Source: Clostridiaceae bacterium (GTDB taxonomy: Bacteria; Bacillota; Clostridia; Lachnospirales; Lachnospiraceae). From it: a DNA stretch of 64,000 bases. The DNA lies in NCBI GenBank assembly GCA_902363735.1, contig CABJBA010000006.1, positions 124,001 through 188,000 of the forward strand, written 5' to 3'. Below, piece by piece: positions 7,687 through 16,769 of the stretch. The notes under the pieces are model-generated. The model did no database searches. It was not told where the DNA came from and saw only the letters and a program-made list of their open reading frames with translations. Every line of letters begins with the position of its first letter. The first letter of the stretch is position 1. Both the position numbers and the translations under genes were made by a program.

Positions 7687-8490
7687 ATGATACGTTTTAT
7701 TCTTGTAGCAGCAACAGTAATAGGTTTTTTAGTATTCGGCATTCCCCTGCTGTTGGTGGAGTGGCTGATTGGAAAAAAGAACCGGCATCTGAGGGATGTA
7801 CAGAGTCTGAAAACAGTTCAGGCAGTATTTCGGATGTGTCTCTGGCTTTCCGGGGTAAAACTCACGGTAAAAGGGCAGGAACACATTCCGACGGACCGTG
7901 CTGTCTTATATGTGGGAAACCACAGAAGCTATTTTGATATTCTGGTGGGATATGTTACAGTTCCTGGTCTTACAGGATTTGTGGCAAAAAAGGAAATGGA
8001 AAAAATCCCCCTCCTTTCCAACTGGATGAGGTATTTAAATTGTCTGTTTCTGGACAGGCATAATATAAAAGAAGGCTTAAAGACCATACTGGAAGGCATT
8101 GATCAGGTGAAAAAAGGTGTGTCCGTGTGGATTTTCCCGGAAGGAACCCGGGGAGGACAGGAAAACCTTCTGGATATCCTTCCTTTTAAGGAAGGCAGTT
8201 TAAAGATTGCGGAAAAAGGAGGCTGCCCGGTGGTTCCGGTGGCCATTACAGGAACGGCCGAGGTTTTTGAAAAGCATTTACCCTTTATCAGGCCCTCTCA
8301 TGTGACCATTGAATTTGGAACTCCTTTTTTCATCAGGGAACTGGAGCCTGAGCTTAAGAAGTTTCCAGGGGCTTATGTGGAAAAACAGATCAAGGCCCTG
8401 TTGAGAGAAGAACTTGCTTCTCAGGGAAAGCTTCCCCCGGAAGAGGCTTATATACAAACAGATAAGACAAAGGAATACGAAGACCTATGA
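7687..8490 (+). CDS. plsC: 1-acyl-sn-glycerol-3-phosphate acyltransferase
   Basis: It transfers a second acyl chain to lysophosphatidic acid to give phosphatidic acid. The acyltransferase signature blocks are NHRSYFD (the NHx4D catalytic motif, around residue 78) and FPEGTRGG (around 155); an N-terminal membrane helix anchors it. I choose the ATG at 7687: a GGAGG at 7673-7677 lies nine bases upstream, whereas the earlier in-frame ATG at 7666 precedes that site and has none. The product is 267 aa. Its stop overlaps the start of pheA in an ATGA, so the two are translationally coupled even though their pathways differ. Confidence 0.9.
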   Translation: MIRFILVAATVIGFLVFGIPLLLVEWLIGKKNRHLRDVQSLKTVQAVFRMCLWLSGVKLTVKGQEHIPTDRAVLYVGNHRSYFDILVGYVTVPGLTGFVAKKEMEKIPLLSNWMRYLNCLFLDRHNIKEGLKTILEGIDQVKKGVSVWIFPEGTRGGQENLLDILPFKEGSLKIAEKGGCPVVPVAITGTAEVFEKHLPFIRPSHVTIEFGTPFFIRELEPELKKFPGAYVEKQIKALLREELASQGKLPPEEAYIQTDKTKEYEDL

Positions 8491-9623
8491 AAACATTAGA
8501 TTTGCAGGAAATAAGAGAAAAACTTGACCGGCTTGACCATGAGATTGTGTCCCTGTTTGAAGAACGGATGAAGGTGGTATGTGATGTGGCTGAATTTAAG
8601 ATCACCACAGGCAAGCAGGTTTATGATGGGGAAAGAGAACAGCAGAAGATTGAAGATGTGACTGGAATGGTGGAAGATGAGTTCCGCAAGCAGGCAGTCA
8701 GGGAGCTGTTTACTCAGATGATGACTATCAGCCGCCGCCAGCAGTACAGGCTTTTGGCAGAACATGGACTTACTGTGCAAAGTGATTTTCAGCCGGTAAA
8801 AAGTCTGCCCATGGATCAGGTGCGGGTGGTGTATCAGGGGGCCGAGGGAGCCTATACTCATGAAGCAACCCTTCAGTACTTTGGTACAGTTGGGAAGATA
8901 TATCACGTTCAGTCCTGGGAGGACGTGATGAAGGCAGTGGCAGAGGGGGACGCTGATTACGGAGTTCTTCCTATTGAAAACTCTTCTGCAGGTGCAGTCA
9001 TAGACAATTACGATCTTTTGATTAAATACCGGAATTATATTGTGGCAGAGATTTTTCTTACTGTAAACCACGCCCTGCTGGGTCTTCCCGGAGCTTCAAC
9101 CGAGGATATCAAGACAGTATTTTCCCATCCCCAGGCTCTTATGCAGTGCTCTGAATATTTAAATTCCAACAGGCAGTGGAAGCAGATCAGTCTGGAGAAT
9201 ACGGCCGTAGCGGCCAAAAAGGTGGTTGACGAAGGGGATTTATCACAAGCAGCAGTTGCCAGTGAGATTGCAGGAAAAATTTACGGTCTGCATGTCTTAA
9301 AATCCTCCATTAACCACAATAAGAACAACACTACCCGCTTTATCATTCTGTCCAGGAATCCGTTATACCGGGAGGACGCCGGGAAGGTCAGCATAAGCTT
9401 TGAACTTCCTCATAAAAGCGGCACCTTATATAACATGCTGAGCAATTTCATTTATAACGGGGTCAACATGAGGATGATTGAATCCAGGCCCATACCGGGA
9501 AGGAACTGGGAATACCGGTTCTTCGTGGATATTGAAGGGAATTTAAGCGACAGCGCCGTTCAGAATGCTTTAAAGGGCATATCGGAAGAAGGCCTTAACA
9601 TGAGGGTGCTGGGAAATTATTAA
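8487..9623 (+). CDS. pheA: bifunctional chorismate mutase / prephenate dehydratase
   Basis: It converts chorismate to prephenate and on to phenylpyruvate in phenylalanine synthesis. The 378-aa P-protein has an AroQ-type mutase domain (about 1-90, with REKLDRLDHEIVSLFEERM), a dehydratase domain (about 110-290, with GAEGAYTHEA and LPIENSSAGAV) and a C-terminal ACT domain (about 300-378) that contains ESRPIPGRNWEYRFFVD, the phenylalanine-binding segment. Feedback inhibition by phenylalanine is therefore expected. The start overlaps the plsC stop (ATGA). A hairpin terminator follows. No T-box or leader peptide is visible upstream, and regulation may be mainly allosteric. Confidence 0.95.
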   Translation: MKTLDLQEIREKLDRLDHEIVSLFEERMKVVCDVAEFKITTGKQVYDGEREQQKIEDVTGMVEDEFRKQAVRELFTQMMTISRRQQYRLLAEHGLTVQSDFQPVKSLPMDQVRVVYQGAEGAYTHEATLQYFGTVGKIYHVQSWEDVMKAVAEGDADYGVLPIENSSAGAVIDNYDLLIKYRNYIVAEIFLTVNHALLGLPGASTEDIKTVFSHPQALMQCSEYLNSNRQWKQISLENTAVAAKKVVDEGDLSQAAVASEIAGKIYGLHVLKSSINHNKNNTTRFIILSRNPLYREDAGKVSISFELPHKSGTLYNMLSNFIYNGVNMRMIESRPIPGRNWEYRFFVDIEGNLSDSAVQNALKGISEEGLNMRVLGNY

Positions 9624-9629
9624 GAATAC

Positions 9630-9669
9630 TTCAGGGTCCGGCTTAAGGTTTAAGCCGGGCCTGAATTTT
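9630..9669 (+). terminator. terminator after pheA
   Basis: A long GC-rich stem (about 9630-9645 with 9651-9665, one bulge) is followed by TTTTAT. The T run is short and the next gene starts at 9688, so read-through is possible. Confidence 0.65.
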
Positions 9670-9687
9670 ATACAAGGGAGAGATAAC

Positions 9688-10983
9688 ATGAAGTCTCAGG
9701 AATTGATTTTATATAGAAATATGAAACACAAGGAGTTATTTGACAAGGTAGCAGGTCTTTTGAGCCTGGAACAGGCAGATGCAGCAGAAGCGGCCCCAAT
9801 TCTGCGGGCTTGTGCGGGAGAGTTGATTGAGTTGGCTTCCTATTATGGCTTTGAGGGCAATTTATGGCATTGCTTTATGGCACTGTGCCTGGCGGGCGAT
9901 GAGAATGCCTACAGCACATCCTGCGAGATAACAGGGGTTTCCCACGGAACCTTAAATGAACTGGCTGCTCATGATTTCCGGGTTTTAAAAGAACTGTTTG
10001 ATTATGATATCTGTAATTTGGACAATTTGGATCAGGGGCCGGGAATCTGGTCTGCTTTATCTTGCTATCAGGCGCCAAAGATTGGCAGCAAGGTTTATAA
10101 CAAGCACGTCAGAGATCAGATACTTGCCCTGGCCTCTTCTTTGGAAAAGGCGGCTGACGAAAAGGAATTTGCGGCAGAGGTGACGGAATTTTACCGCAGG
10201 CTTGGAGTGGGGAAATTTGGTTTAAACAGAGCCTTTCGCATTGAAGAAGGGCAAGAACTCCGGATTCTGCCCATTCCCAACATTGAAGACATCCGTTTGG
10301 ATGATATAATTGGATATCATCTTCAAAAGCAGAAGCTGATTGAAAATACGGAAGCTTTTTTAAAGGGTCAGCCAGCCAATAACGTCCTGCTTTTCGGAGA
10401 CAGCGGAACAGGAAAATCCTCCAGCATCAAGGCTGTTCTTAATGAATACTATGGCAGAGGATTGAGGATCATTGAGGTCTATAAGCACCAGTTTAAATCT
10501 CTTGCAAATATTCAGGAGCAGATCAAGGACCGGAAATATAAATTTATCATTTATATGGATGATCTGTCTTTTGAGGATTCCGAGCTGGAATACAAATATT
10601 TAAAGGCAATTATTGAAGGCGGAATGGGTATAAAGCCGGATAATGTGCTGATCTACGCCACTTCTAACCGCCGCCATCTTATACGGGAGAAATTCAGTGA
10701 TAAGAGAGAACTGGATGATGATTTACATAATAATGACACAGTCCAGGAAAAACTCTCTCTAGTAGCACGTTTTGGCGTGACCATTTATTATGGTTCTCCT
10801 GACAGGGCCGAGTTTAAGGAAATTGTAAAGGGGCTTGCTGAGCGTTATGAGCTGGAAATCCCCCTTGAGGAACTGTATGCTAAAGCCAATATATGGGAAC
10901 TGCGCCATGGGGGATTATCGGGCAGAACAGCCAGCCAGTTTATCACTCATCTTCTGGGAAAAGAAGCTGAAGGAAACGGATAA
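9688..10983 (+). CDS. AAA+ ATP-binding protein, DUF815 family
   Basis: The 431-aa protein has an N-terminal helical region of about 200 residues and a C-terminal AAA+ ATPase domain. Walker A is GDSGTGKSS (about residue 237) and Walker B is FIIYMDDLSFE (about 288). YATSNRRHLIREKFS matches the sensor-1 region of the DUF815 family. Family members have no settled function. A GGGAGAG precedes the ATG. It stands between pheA and the polyphosphate genes and ends 87 bases before ppx; whether it is in the same transcript is open because a possible promoter lies between them. Confidence 0.82.
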   Translation: MKSQELILYRNMKHKELFDKVAGLLSLEQADAAEAAPILRACAGELIELASYYGFEGNLWHCFMALCLAGDENAYSTSCEITGVSHGTLNELAAHDFRVLKELFDYDICNLDNLDQGPGIWSALSCYQAPKIGSKVYNKHVRDQILALASSLEKAADEKEFAAEVTEFYRRLGVGKFGLNRAFRIEEGQELRILPIPNIEDIRLDDIIGYHLQKQKLIENTEAFLKGQPANNVLLFGDSGTGKSSSIKAVLNEYYGRGLRIIEVYKHQFKSLANIQEQIKDRKYKFIIYMDDLSFEDSELEYKYLKAIIEGGMGIKPDNVLIYATSNRRHLIREKFSDKRELDDDLHNNDTVQEKLSLVARFGVTIYYGSPDRAEFKEIVKGLAERYELEIPLEELYAKANIWELRHGGLSGRTASQFITHLLGKEAEGNG

Positions 10984-10997
10984 AATTTTACAGGGAA

Positions 10998-11029
10998 TTG
11001 ACACAAAGGCTGTAAGAATGTGGTAAAAT
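10998..11029 (+). promoter_or_regulatory. possible promoter for ppx-ppk
   Basis: TTGACA (10998-11003) and TGGTAAAAT (the -10 TAAAAT at 11024-11029) lie before ppx. The spacing is 20 bases, longer than optimal, so this is a weak call. Confidence 0.35.
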
Positions 11030-11070
11030 AATAAAAAATCTGCCCCCGCTGGGTACAAAGGAGGACAATT

Positions 11071-12639
11071 ATGGCCATAAAATTATTTGCAGCCATTGAT
11101 GTGGGGTCTTTGGAGGTAGAGCTTGGAATTTATGAGGTTTCTGCCAAATTTGGAATCAGAAAAGTAGACCACTTGCGCCATGTCATTGCCCTTGGAAGAG
11201 ATACCTACAATAGTGGAAAAATCAGCTACCGTCTGGTAGATGAACTGTGCGGCGTCATCAAAGAGTTTTCTGAGATTATGAAAGCCTACGGAGTGGAAGC
11301 TTGCCGGGCCTATGCCACCAGTGCCTTGAGAGAGGCCAAGAATAACCAGATTATCTTGGACCAGATCCGGGTCAGGACGGGAATTGAAGTCCAGATCATG
11401 AGTAATTCGGAGCTGCGTTTTATCAGTTACAAGGCCATTGCTTCAAAAGCAGGAGAATTTAACCGGATTATAGAAAAAGGGACTGCTATTGTGGATGCGG
11501 GCTTTGGAAGCATGCAGGTGTCCTTATTTGATAAAGACGCTTTGGTGTCCACCCAGAATCTGATGCTTGGAGTCTTGAGGGTCAGGGAGTTGATTGGATC
11601 CGTCCAGGCTGATCTTCGGATGCAAAAGGCTCTGATTGAAGAGATGGTGGACAATGAACTTCATACCTTCCGGAAGCTGTATTTAAAGGAAAGGGAAATT
11701 AAAAACCTTATTGGGATTGGGGAAAGCCTTCTCTATCTTTCCCAGGCCATTCACGGAGGACTGCCTGCAGAAAATATCACTGCGGAGGAATTTGTCAAGT
11801 TCTACGGCACCATAGAAACTTTACCCTTAGACCAGCTTGAAGACCGGTTTCACCTCAATGCCGAGTACGCTTCCCTTCTGATTCCTACTGCTATTATATT
11901 TAAACGGATATTGGAGCTGACGGGAGCAGAGGTATTCTGGATTCCGGAAATCCGACTCTGTGACAGCATGGCGGCTGAATATGCGGAAGAGATTAAGGCA
12001 GTGAAATTCGATCATGACTTTTCCCAGGATATTCTGGCGGCTTCCCGGAACATGGCGAAGCGCTACAAATGTCATGGAGTCCACATGGCTATGATGGAGA
12101 AGCATGCCCTTGAAATCTTTGACGCCATGAAAAAATATCACGGCATGGGAAAAAGAGAACGTCTTCTTCTCCAGATTGCTGCTCTTCTTCACGGCTGCGG
12201 AAAGTTTGTCAGCATGAAGGCGCCAAGTGAATCGGCTTATCATATCATCATGTCAACGGAGATCATCGGTTTATCCCACATGGAACGGGAACTGGTCGCT
12301 AATGTGGTCAGGTACAATGAATCAGAATTTGACTATAACAGGATCAGTTTAAACAAAGGAATCCTTCATGGTACCAGAAGCACCATATCCGGCGAGGGAA
12401 TCACCATTCTGACTGCAAAGCTGACTGCCATATTACGGCTGTCCGATGCCATGGACAGAAGCCACAAAGGTAAGCTGTCTGACTGCCGGATTACTGTCAG
12501 GGAGGGTCAGCTTGTGGTGAATGCGCCATATGAAGGAGATATGACTCTGGAAATCGTGACGTTTGAACAAAAAACTGATTTTTTTGAAGAAATATTTGGA
12601 ATCAGACCGGTACTAAGGCAAAAAAGGAGGTTATCCTGA
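11071..12639 (+). CDS. ppx: exopolyphosphatase / Ppx-GppA phosphatase with HD-like C-domain
   Basis: It should release phosphate from polyphosphate or act on pppGpp. The 522-aa protein starts with an actin-fold Ppx/GppA domain (AAIDVGSLEVELGIYE at the start, GTAIVDAGFGSMQVSLF near residue 140) and ends in an HD-superfamily-type domain (about 320-510). In that domain the usual HD pair is replaced: the motif reads LLHGCGKFV, with Gly (codon GGC) where Asp is expected. Metal-dependent activity of this domain may be lost. A GGAGG precedes the start. The stop overlaps the ppk start by one base, so the antagonistic pair is translationally coupled. Confidence 0.88.
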   Translation: MAIKLFAAIDVGSLEVELGIYEVSAKFGIRKVDHLRHVIALGRDTYNSGKISYRLVDELCGVIKEFSEIMKAYGVEACRAYATSALREAKNNQIILDQIRVRTGIEVQIMSNSELRFISYKAIASKAGEFNRIIEKGTAIVDAGFGSMQVSLFDKDALVSTQNLMLGVLRVRELIGSVQADLRMQKALIEEMVDNELHTFRKLYLKEREIKNLIGIGESLLYLSQAIHGGLPAENITAEEFVKFYGTIETLPLDQLEDRFHLNAEYASLLIPTAIIFKRILELTGAEVFWIPEIRLCDSMAAEYAEEIKAVKFDHDFSQDILAASRNMAKRYKCHGVHMAMMEKHALEIFDAMKKYHGMGKRERLLLQIAALLHGCGKFVSMKAPSESAYHIIMSTEIIGLSHMERELVANVVRYNESEFDYNRISLNKGILHGTRSTISGEGITILTAKLTAILRLSDAMDRSHKGKLSDCRITVREGQLVVNAPYEGDMTLEIVTFEQKTDFFEEIFGIRPVLRQKRRLS

Positions 12640-14786
12640 TGGCAGATATCAATGAACGATTTTACAGTCATGAAAATTACGTCAACCGGGAACTGAGCTG
12701 GCTGGAGTTTAACTGGCGTGTTCTCGGTGAAGCCAGGGATAAATCAATTCCCCTTTTTGAACGCCTGAAGTTTTTAAGCATTACTGCCTCCAATTTAGAT
12801 GAATTCTACATGGTACGTGTAGCCTCTTTAAAAGATCTGGTTCATGCAAAATACACCAAGCCTGATATTGCGGGCTTAAAGCCTTTCGAACAGCTTGAAC
12901 GGATCGGTGAGCGGACTCATGAACTTGCGGCTGTTCAGTATTCCACCTATAACCGTTCCCTGATTCCTGTCCTTAAACAGAACGGTTTAAAGATAGTTTC
13001 TTATCATGAGGACTTAAATGAAGAGGAAGCGGCTTATGCAGACATGTATTTTGAACAGAATGTATACCCGGTTCTGACTCCTATGGCAGTGGACTCCTCC
13101 AGGCCTTTTCCCCTCATCCGCAACAAGTCCTTGAACATTGCAGCCCTGCTTCGTAAAAAGAGCGGGGAAGAGGAACTGGAATTTGCAATGGTTCAGGTGC
13201 CCAGTGTCCTGTCCAGAATCGTGGAGTTGCCTCAAGGAACTGACGGGGAGCGGACCGTTATCTTGCTGGAACAAATCATAGAACGTAATATCGGAAGCTT
13301 GTTTTTAAATTACAATGTGCTTACTGCCCATCCGTTCCGCATTATGAGAAATGCGGATCTTACCATTGACGAAGAGGAAGCGGTAGACCTTTTGGAGGAG
13401 ATACAGAAGCAGCTTAAAAAACGCCAGTGGGGAGAAGCCATACGTCTGGAAATAGAGGAAAAGATGGATAAGCAGTTATTAAAAATCTTAAAGAGAGAAC
13501 TGCGCATCAGCTCCGGCGACATTTTTGAGATTCCTGGGCCTCTGGACCTGACCTTCCTTATGAAGATGTATGGAATGCAAGGCTTTGACCACTTAAAGGA
13601 AGCACCTCATATTCCCCAGCCGGTTTGTTCCCTTATGAATGACCAGGACATTTTTTCCAATATACGAAATGAGGACATCCTGCTCCATCATCCTTACGAA
13701 ACCTTTGAGCCGGTGGTGAACTTTGTCCGGTCCGCAGCCAGGGATCCGGATGTTCTGGCCATTAAACAGACTCTTTACCGTGTCAGTGGAAATTCCCCCA
13801 TCATTGCCGCTCTGGCAGAGGCCGCTGACAACGGAAAGCAGGTGTCGGTACTGGTGGAATTAAAGGCACGGTTTGATGAGGAGAACAACATTAACTGGGC
13901 AAAACAGTTGGAAAAGGCGGGCTGTCATGTTATCTATGGTCTGGTGGGCCTAAAAACCCACAGCAAGATCACTTTGGTGGTGCGCAGGGAGGAGGACGGC
14001 ATCCGCCGCTATGTCCACCTTGGAACCGGCAATTATAATGATTCCACGGCAAAGCTTTATACAGACCTGGGACTTATGACCTGCAATCCTCTTATTGGAG
14101 AGGATGCGACTGCTGTATTTAATATGCTTTCCGGTTATTCCGAACCCCTTCATTGGAATAAGCTGGTGGTGGCTCCTATCTGGATGAGGGCCAGATTCTT
14201 AAAAATGATCTTCAGGGAGGCCCAAAATGCCCTGGCAGGAAAACCTGCGGGCATCATGGCAAAGATGAACTCCCTGTGCGATAAGGAGATCATAGCAGCC
14301 CTTTACGAAGCCTCCTGTGCAGGCGTGAATATCCGTCTATTGGTCCGTGGCATATGCAGCTTAAAGGCCGGTATACCGGGATTGAGTGAGAATATAGAGA
14401 TTCATTCTATTGTAGGGAACTTTCTGGAGCATGCCCGGATCTTTTACTTTAAAAATGACGGAGCTCCGGAACTTTACATGGGAAGTGCCGACTGGATGCC
14501 GAGAAACCTGGATAAGCGGGTGGAAGTCATGTTTCCGGTGGAAGATGAAGGGCTGAAGGAACGGGTCAGGGAAATTCTGGAGATTCAGTTGGAGGATAAC
14601 GTAAAAACTCACATTATGCAGCCTGACGGAACCTATGAAAAGCCGGATAAAAGAGGGAAGGTGCTGGTTAACAGTCAGGAGTATTTCTGCAGGGAAGCCG
14701 TTTCCATGGCAAAGAAAGAACTAGGCCGCCTGGACCCCTTGAGTAACCGGGTATTCTACCCCGTAGAGTCAGAACCATCCTCCTAA
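12639..14786 (+). CDS. ppk1: polyphosphate kinase 1
   Basis: It reversibly builds polyphosphate from ATP. The 715-aa protein has the complete PPK1 layout: an N-terminal domain starting NRELSWLEFNWRVL, a middle domain, and two PLD-like catalytic domains. The histidine motifs are LKTHSKITLVV (the phosphorylated histidine) and YVHLGTGNYND. The C-terminal domain includes GSADWMPRNLDKRVEVMFPV. The AAAAAGGAGG ribosome binding site lies inside the 3' end of ppx. A degrading enzyme and the synthesising enzyme in one coupled transcript suggest tight balancing of the polyphosphate pool. No clear terminator is seen after the stop. Confidence 0.95.
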   Translation: MADINERFYSHENYVNRELSWLEFNWRVLGEARDKSIPLFERLKFLSITASNLDEFYMVRVASLKDLVHAKYTKPDIAGLKPFEQLERIGERTHELAAVQYSTYNRSLIPVLKQNGLKIVSYHEDLNEEEAAYADMYFEQNVYPVLTPMAVDSSRPFPLIRNKSLNIAALLRKKSGEEELEFAMVQVPSVLSRIVELPQGTDGERTVILLEQIIERNIGSLFLNYNVLTAHPFRIMRNADLTIDEEEAVDLLEEIQKQLKKRQWGEAIRLEIEEKMDKQLLKILKRELRISSGDIFEIPGPLDLTFLMKMYGMQGFDHLKEAPHIPQPVCSLMNDQDIFSNIRNEDILLHHPYETFEPVVNFVRSAARDPDVLAIKQTLYRVSGNSPIIAALAEAADNGKQVSVLVELKARFDEENNINWAKQLEKAGCHVIYGLVGLKTHSKITLVVRREEDGIRRYVHLGTGNYNDSTAKLYTDLGLMTCNPLIGEDATAVFNMLSGYSEPLHWNKLVVAPIWMRARFLKMIFREAQNALAGKPAGIMAKMNSLCDKEIIAALYEASCAGVNIRLLVRGICSLKAGIPGLSENIEIHSIVGNFLEHARIFYFKNDGAPELYMGSADWMPRNLDKRVEVMFPVEDEGLKERVREILEIQLEDNVKTHIMQPDGTYEKPDKRGKVLVNSQEYFCREAVSMAKKELGRLDPLSNRVFYPVESEPSS

Positions 14787-14929
14787 AATATAGCTTTTTT
14801 GTAAGAAAATAGTAAGGCAAATATACCTTTCTTGTGGTAAAATGGATAAGAGTCTAAGCGGTGCAGAAATATTTGCATGAATGAACCGCTGACCCTCATA
14901 TACAAAACGACAAGGGAGGTATTTTTTTC

Positions 14930-15637
14930 ATGTCCGAAACAATAAACATACTGGTCGTGGATGATGAAAAGGAAATAGCAGACCTGGTAGAAATCTACTT
15001 AGTCAGCGACGGATATAAAGTACATAAAGCCAACAACGCCCAAGAGGGTCTTGAGATCCTGGAAAAGAACCCCATCCACCTGGTTCTGTTAGACATTATG
15101 ATGCCCGGAATGGATGGCCTGCAAATGTGTAAAAAAATACGTGAAACCAACAACATTCCTATCATTATGCTCAGCGCCAAGTCTGCGGACTTAGACAAAA
15201 TCCTGGGACTGGGAACAGGAGCCGACGATTATGTGACAAAGCCCTTTAACCCTCTGGAGCTGACCGCAAGGGTAAAATCCCAGCTTCGGCGCTATACCCA
15301 GTTAAATCCTAACAGTGCGGCTAATGAGATGGCAAAGAACGAGATCTCCATCAGGGGCCTGACCATTAACAAAGACAATCACAAGGTGACTGTTTACAAT
15401 GAGGAAATTAAGCTGACTCCTATTGAGTTTGACATCCTCTTCCTTCTTGCCTCTAATCCGGGAAGAGTGTTCAGCACAGACGAAATTTTTGAAAAGGTCT
15501 GGAATGAAAAAGTATACGAAGCCAACAACACAGTTATGGTACATATCAGGCGTTTACGGGGCAAGATGAAGGAAGATACCAGGCAGAACAAAATTATCAC
15601 CACTGTCTGGGGGGTAGGTTACAAAATTGAAAAGTGA
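14930..15637 (+). CDS. OmpR/VanR-family response regulator
   Basis: The 235-aa DNA-binding regulator has a receiver domain (about 6-118) and an OmpR-type winged helix (about 140-233). The acidic pocket is DDEKE near the start, the phospho-acceptor aspartate lies in LLDIMMPGMDG (about residue 54), and the conserved lysine is in VTKPFNPLEL. The C-terminal RLRGKMKEDTRQ and TVWGVGYK are typical. It is closest in style to VanR. A GGGAGG stands in front of the ATG. The next gene, its histidine kinase, begins inside its 3' end. The operon context predicts control of the ABC-type export system encoded immediately downstream, and probably of itself. Confidence 0.92.
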   Translation: MSETINILVVDDEKEIADLVEIYLVSDGYKVHKANNAQEGLEILEKNPIHLVLLDIMMPGMDGLQMCKKIRETNNIPIIMLSAKSADLDKILGLGTGADDYVTKPFNPLELTARVKSQLRRYTQLNPNSAANEMAKNEISIRGLTINKDNHKVTVYNEEIKLTPIEFDILFLLASNPGRVFSTDEIFEKVWNEKVYEANNTVMVHIRRLRGKMKEDTRQNKIITTVWGVGYKIEK

Positions 15638-16763
15638 TATGAACCGCCGTTTCCATACCCGTGTTATTACCAATATTTTTTACAGCACGGTCGTTACGGT
15701 TTTAATCGAAACATTTCTCGTCACCAATGTTTCACTGATCGCTTCCTATATGAGAAATACCCAGAGGGACAATGTGTTTTTAGAGATGCTCACCTCCTTT
15801 GATGTGGTGGTCATCCTGATTTACGTTCTTCTGGGCATCGCCGTGTTCACGGTCACCTTTCTCATCCTTCAGGAAAATTCCATGAATTACATAGCAAGGA
15901 TTTCCAATGCCATGCAGAGCATTTCCGAAGGGGATTTAAATGTTACGGTGGACATTGAGGGAGATGACGAATTTTCGGTCATGGCTGCCAGCTTAAACAA
16001 GATGGTGGGAGATTTAAGAGAATTGATGGATAAGGAGAGAGAGGCTGAGAGGACGAAAAATGAGCTGATTACCAACATTGCCCATGATTTAAGAACCCCT
16101 CTTACCTCCATCATCGGCTATCTGGAGCTTTTGTCCGGAGACAGCCACCTAGATCCGGAGATGCGCAAAAAGTACACCGGCATTGCTTATGTAAAGACGA
16201 AGAGGCTGGAAAAGTTGATTGAAGACTTGTTCGGCTTTACCAAACTGAACTATGGAAAGATTTCCATGAACGTATCCAGAGTGGATGTGGTAAAGCTTTT
16301 AAGCCAGCTTTTAGAGGAGTTTTACCCCAGCTTTGTGGATAAGAATTTATCCTATGAGCTTCAAAGCAATGTTCCGGCTCAGGTTATTACAGCCGACGGA
16401 AATTTACTGGCCCGTCTGTTTGACAATCTGATCAATAATGCCATCAAGTACGGAGCGGATGGAAAGCGGATTCTGGTGAAGATTCACGGAGGGGAAGAAC
16501 TGGTAACGTTCCAGGTGGTCAATTATGGCTATGTGATTCCGGAGGAGGAGCTTCCTCTGATCTTTAATAAATTCTACCGGGTGGAGCAATCCCGTTCCAC
16601 CAATACAGGTGGAACAGGACTTGGGCTTGCCATTGCCAAAAACATTGTGGATATGCACGGCGGAACCATTGATGTGGCCAGTGACCTATCCGGAACTGTT
16701 TTTACGGTAAAGCTGCAGGTTAATTTTGATGTAAATAAAGAGAACTTTGGAAAGATAGGGTGA
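15627..16763 (+). CDS. VanS-like sensor histidine kinase
   Basis: The 378-aa membrane kinase has two membrane helices (about 12-38 and 58-84) enclosing only a short outside loop of about 20 residues. A HAMP linker and a HisKA domain with the phospho-accepting histidine in NIAHDLRTPLTSI follow. The HATPase_c domain has N-box DNLINNAIKYG and G-box GGTGLGLAIAKN. With so small an outer loop it probably senses the membrane or a transporter partner rather than a soluble ligand. I take TTG at 15627, eight bases after a GGGTAGG. ATG at 15639, two bases after the regulator stop, is an alternative. Confidence 0.9.
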   Translation: MKSDMNRRFHTRVITNIFYSTVVTVLIETFLVTNVSLIASYMRNTQRDNVFLEMLTSFDVVVILIYVLLGIAVFTVTFLILQENSMNYIARISNAMQSISEGDLNVTVDIEGDDEFSVMAASLNKMVGDLRELMDKEREAERTKNELITNIAHDLRTPLTSIIGYLELLSGDSHLDPEMRKKYTGIAYVKTKRLEKLIEDLFGFTKLNYGKISMNVSRVDVVKLLSQLLEEFYPSFVDKNLSYELQSNVPAQVITADGNLLARLFDNLINNAIKYGADGKRILVKIHGGEELVTFQVVNYGYVIPEEELPLIFNKFYRVEQSRSTNTGGTGLGLAIAKNIVDMHGGTIDVASDLSGTVFTVKLQVNFDVNKENFGKIG

Positions 16764-16769
16764 CAGAGG

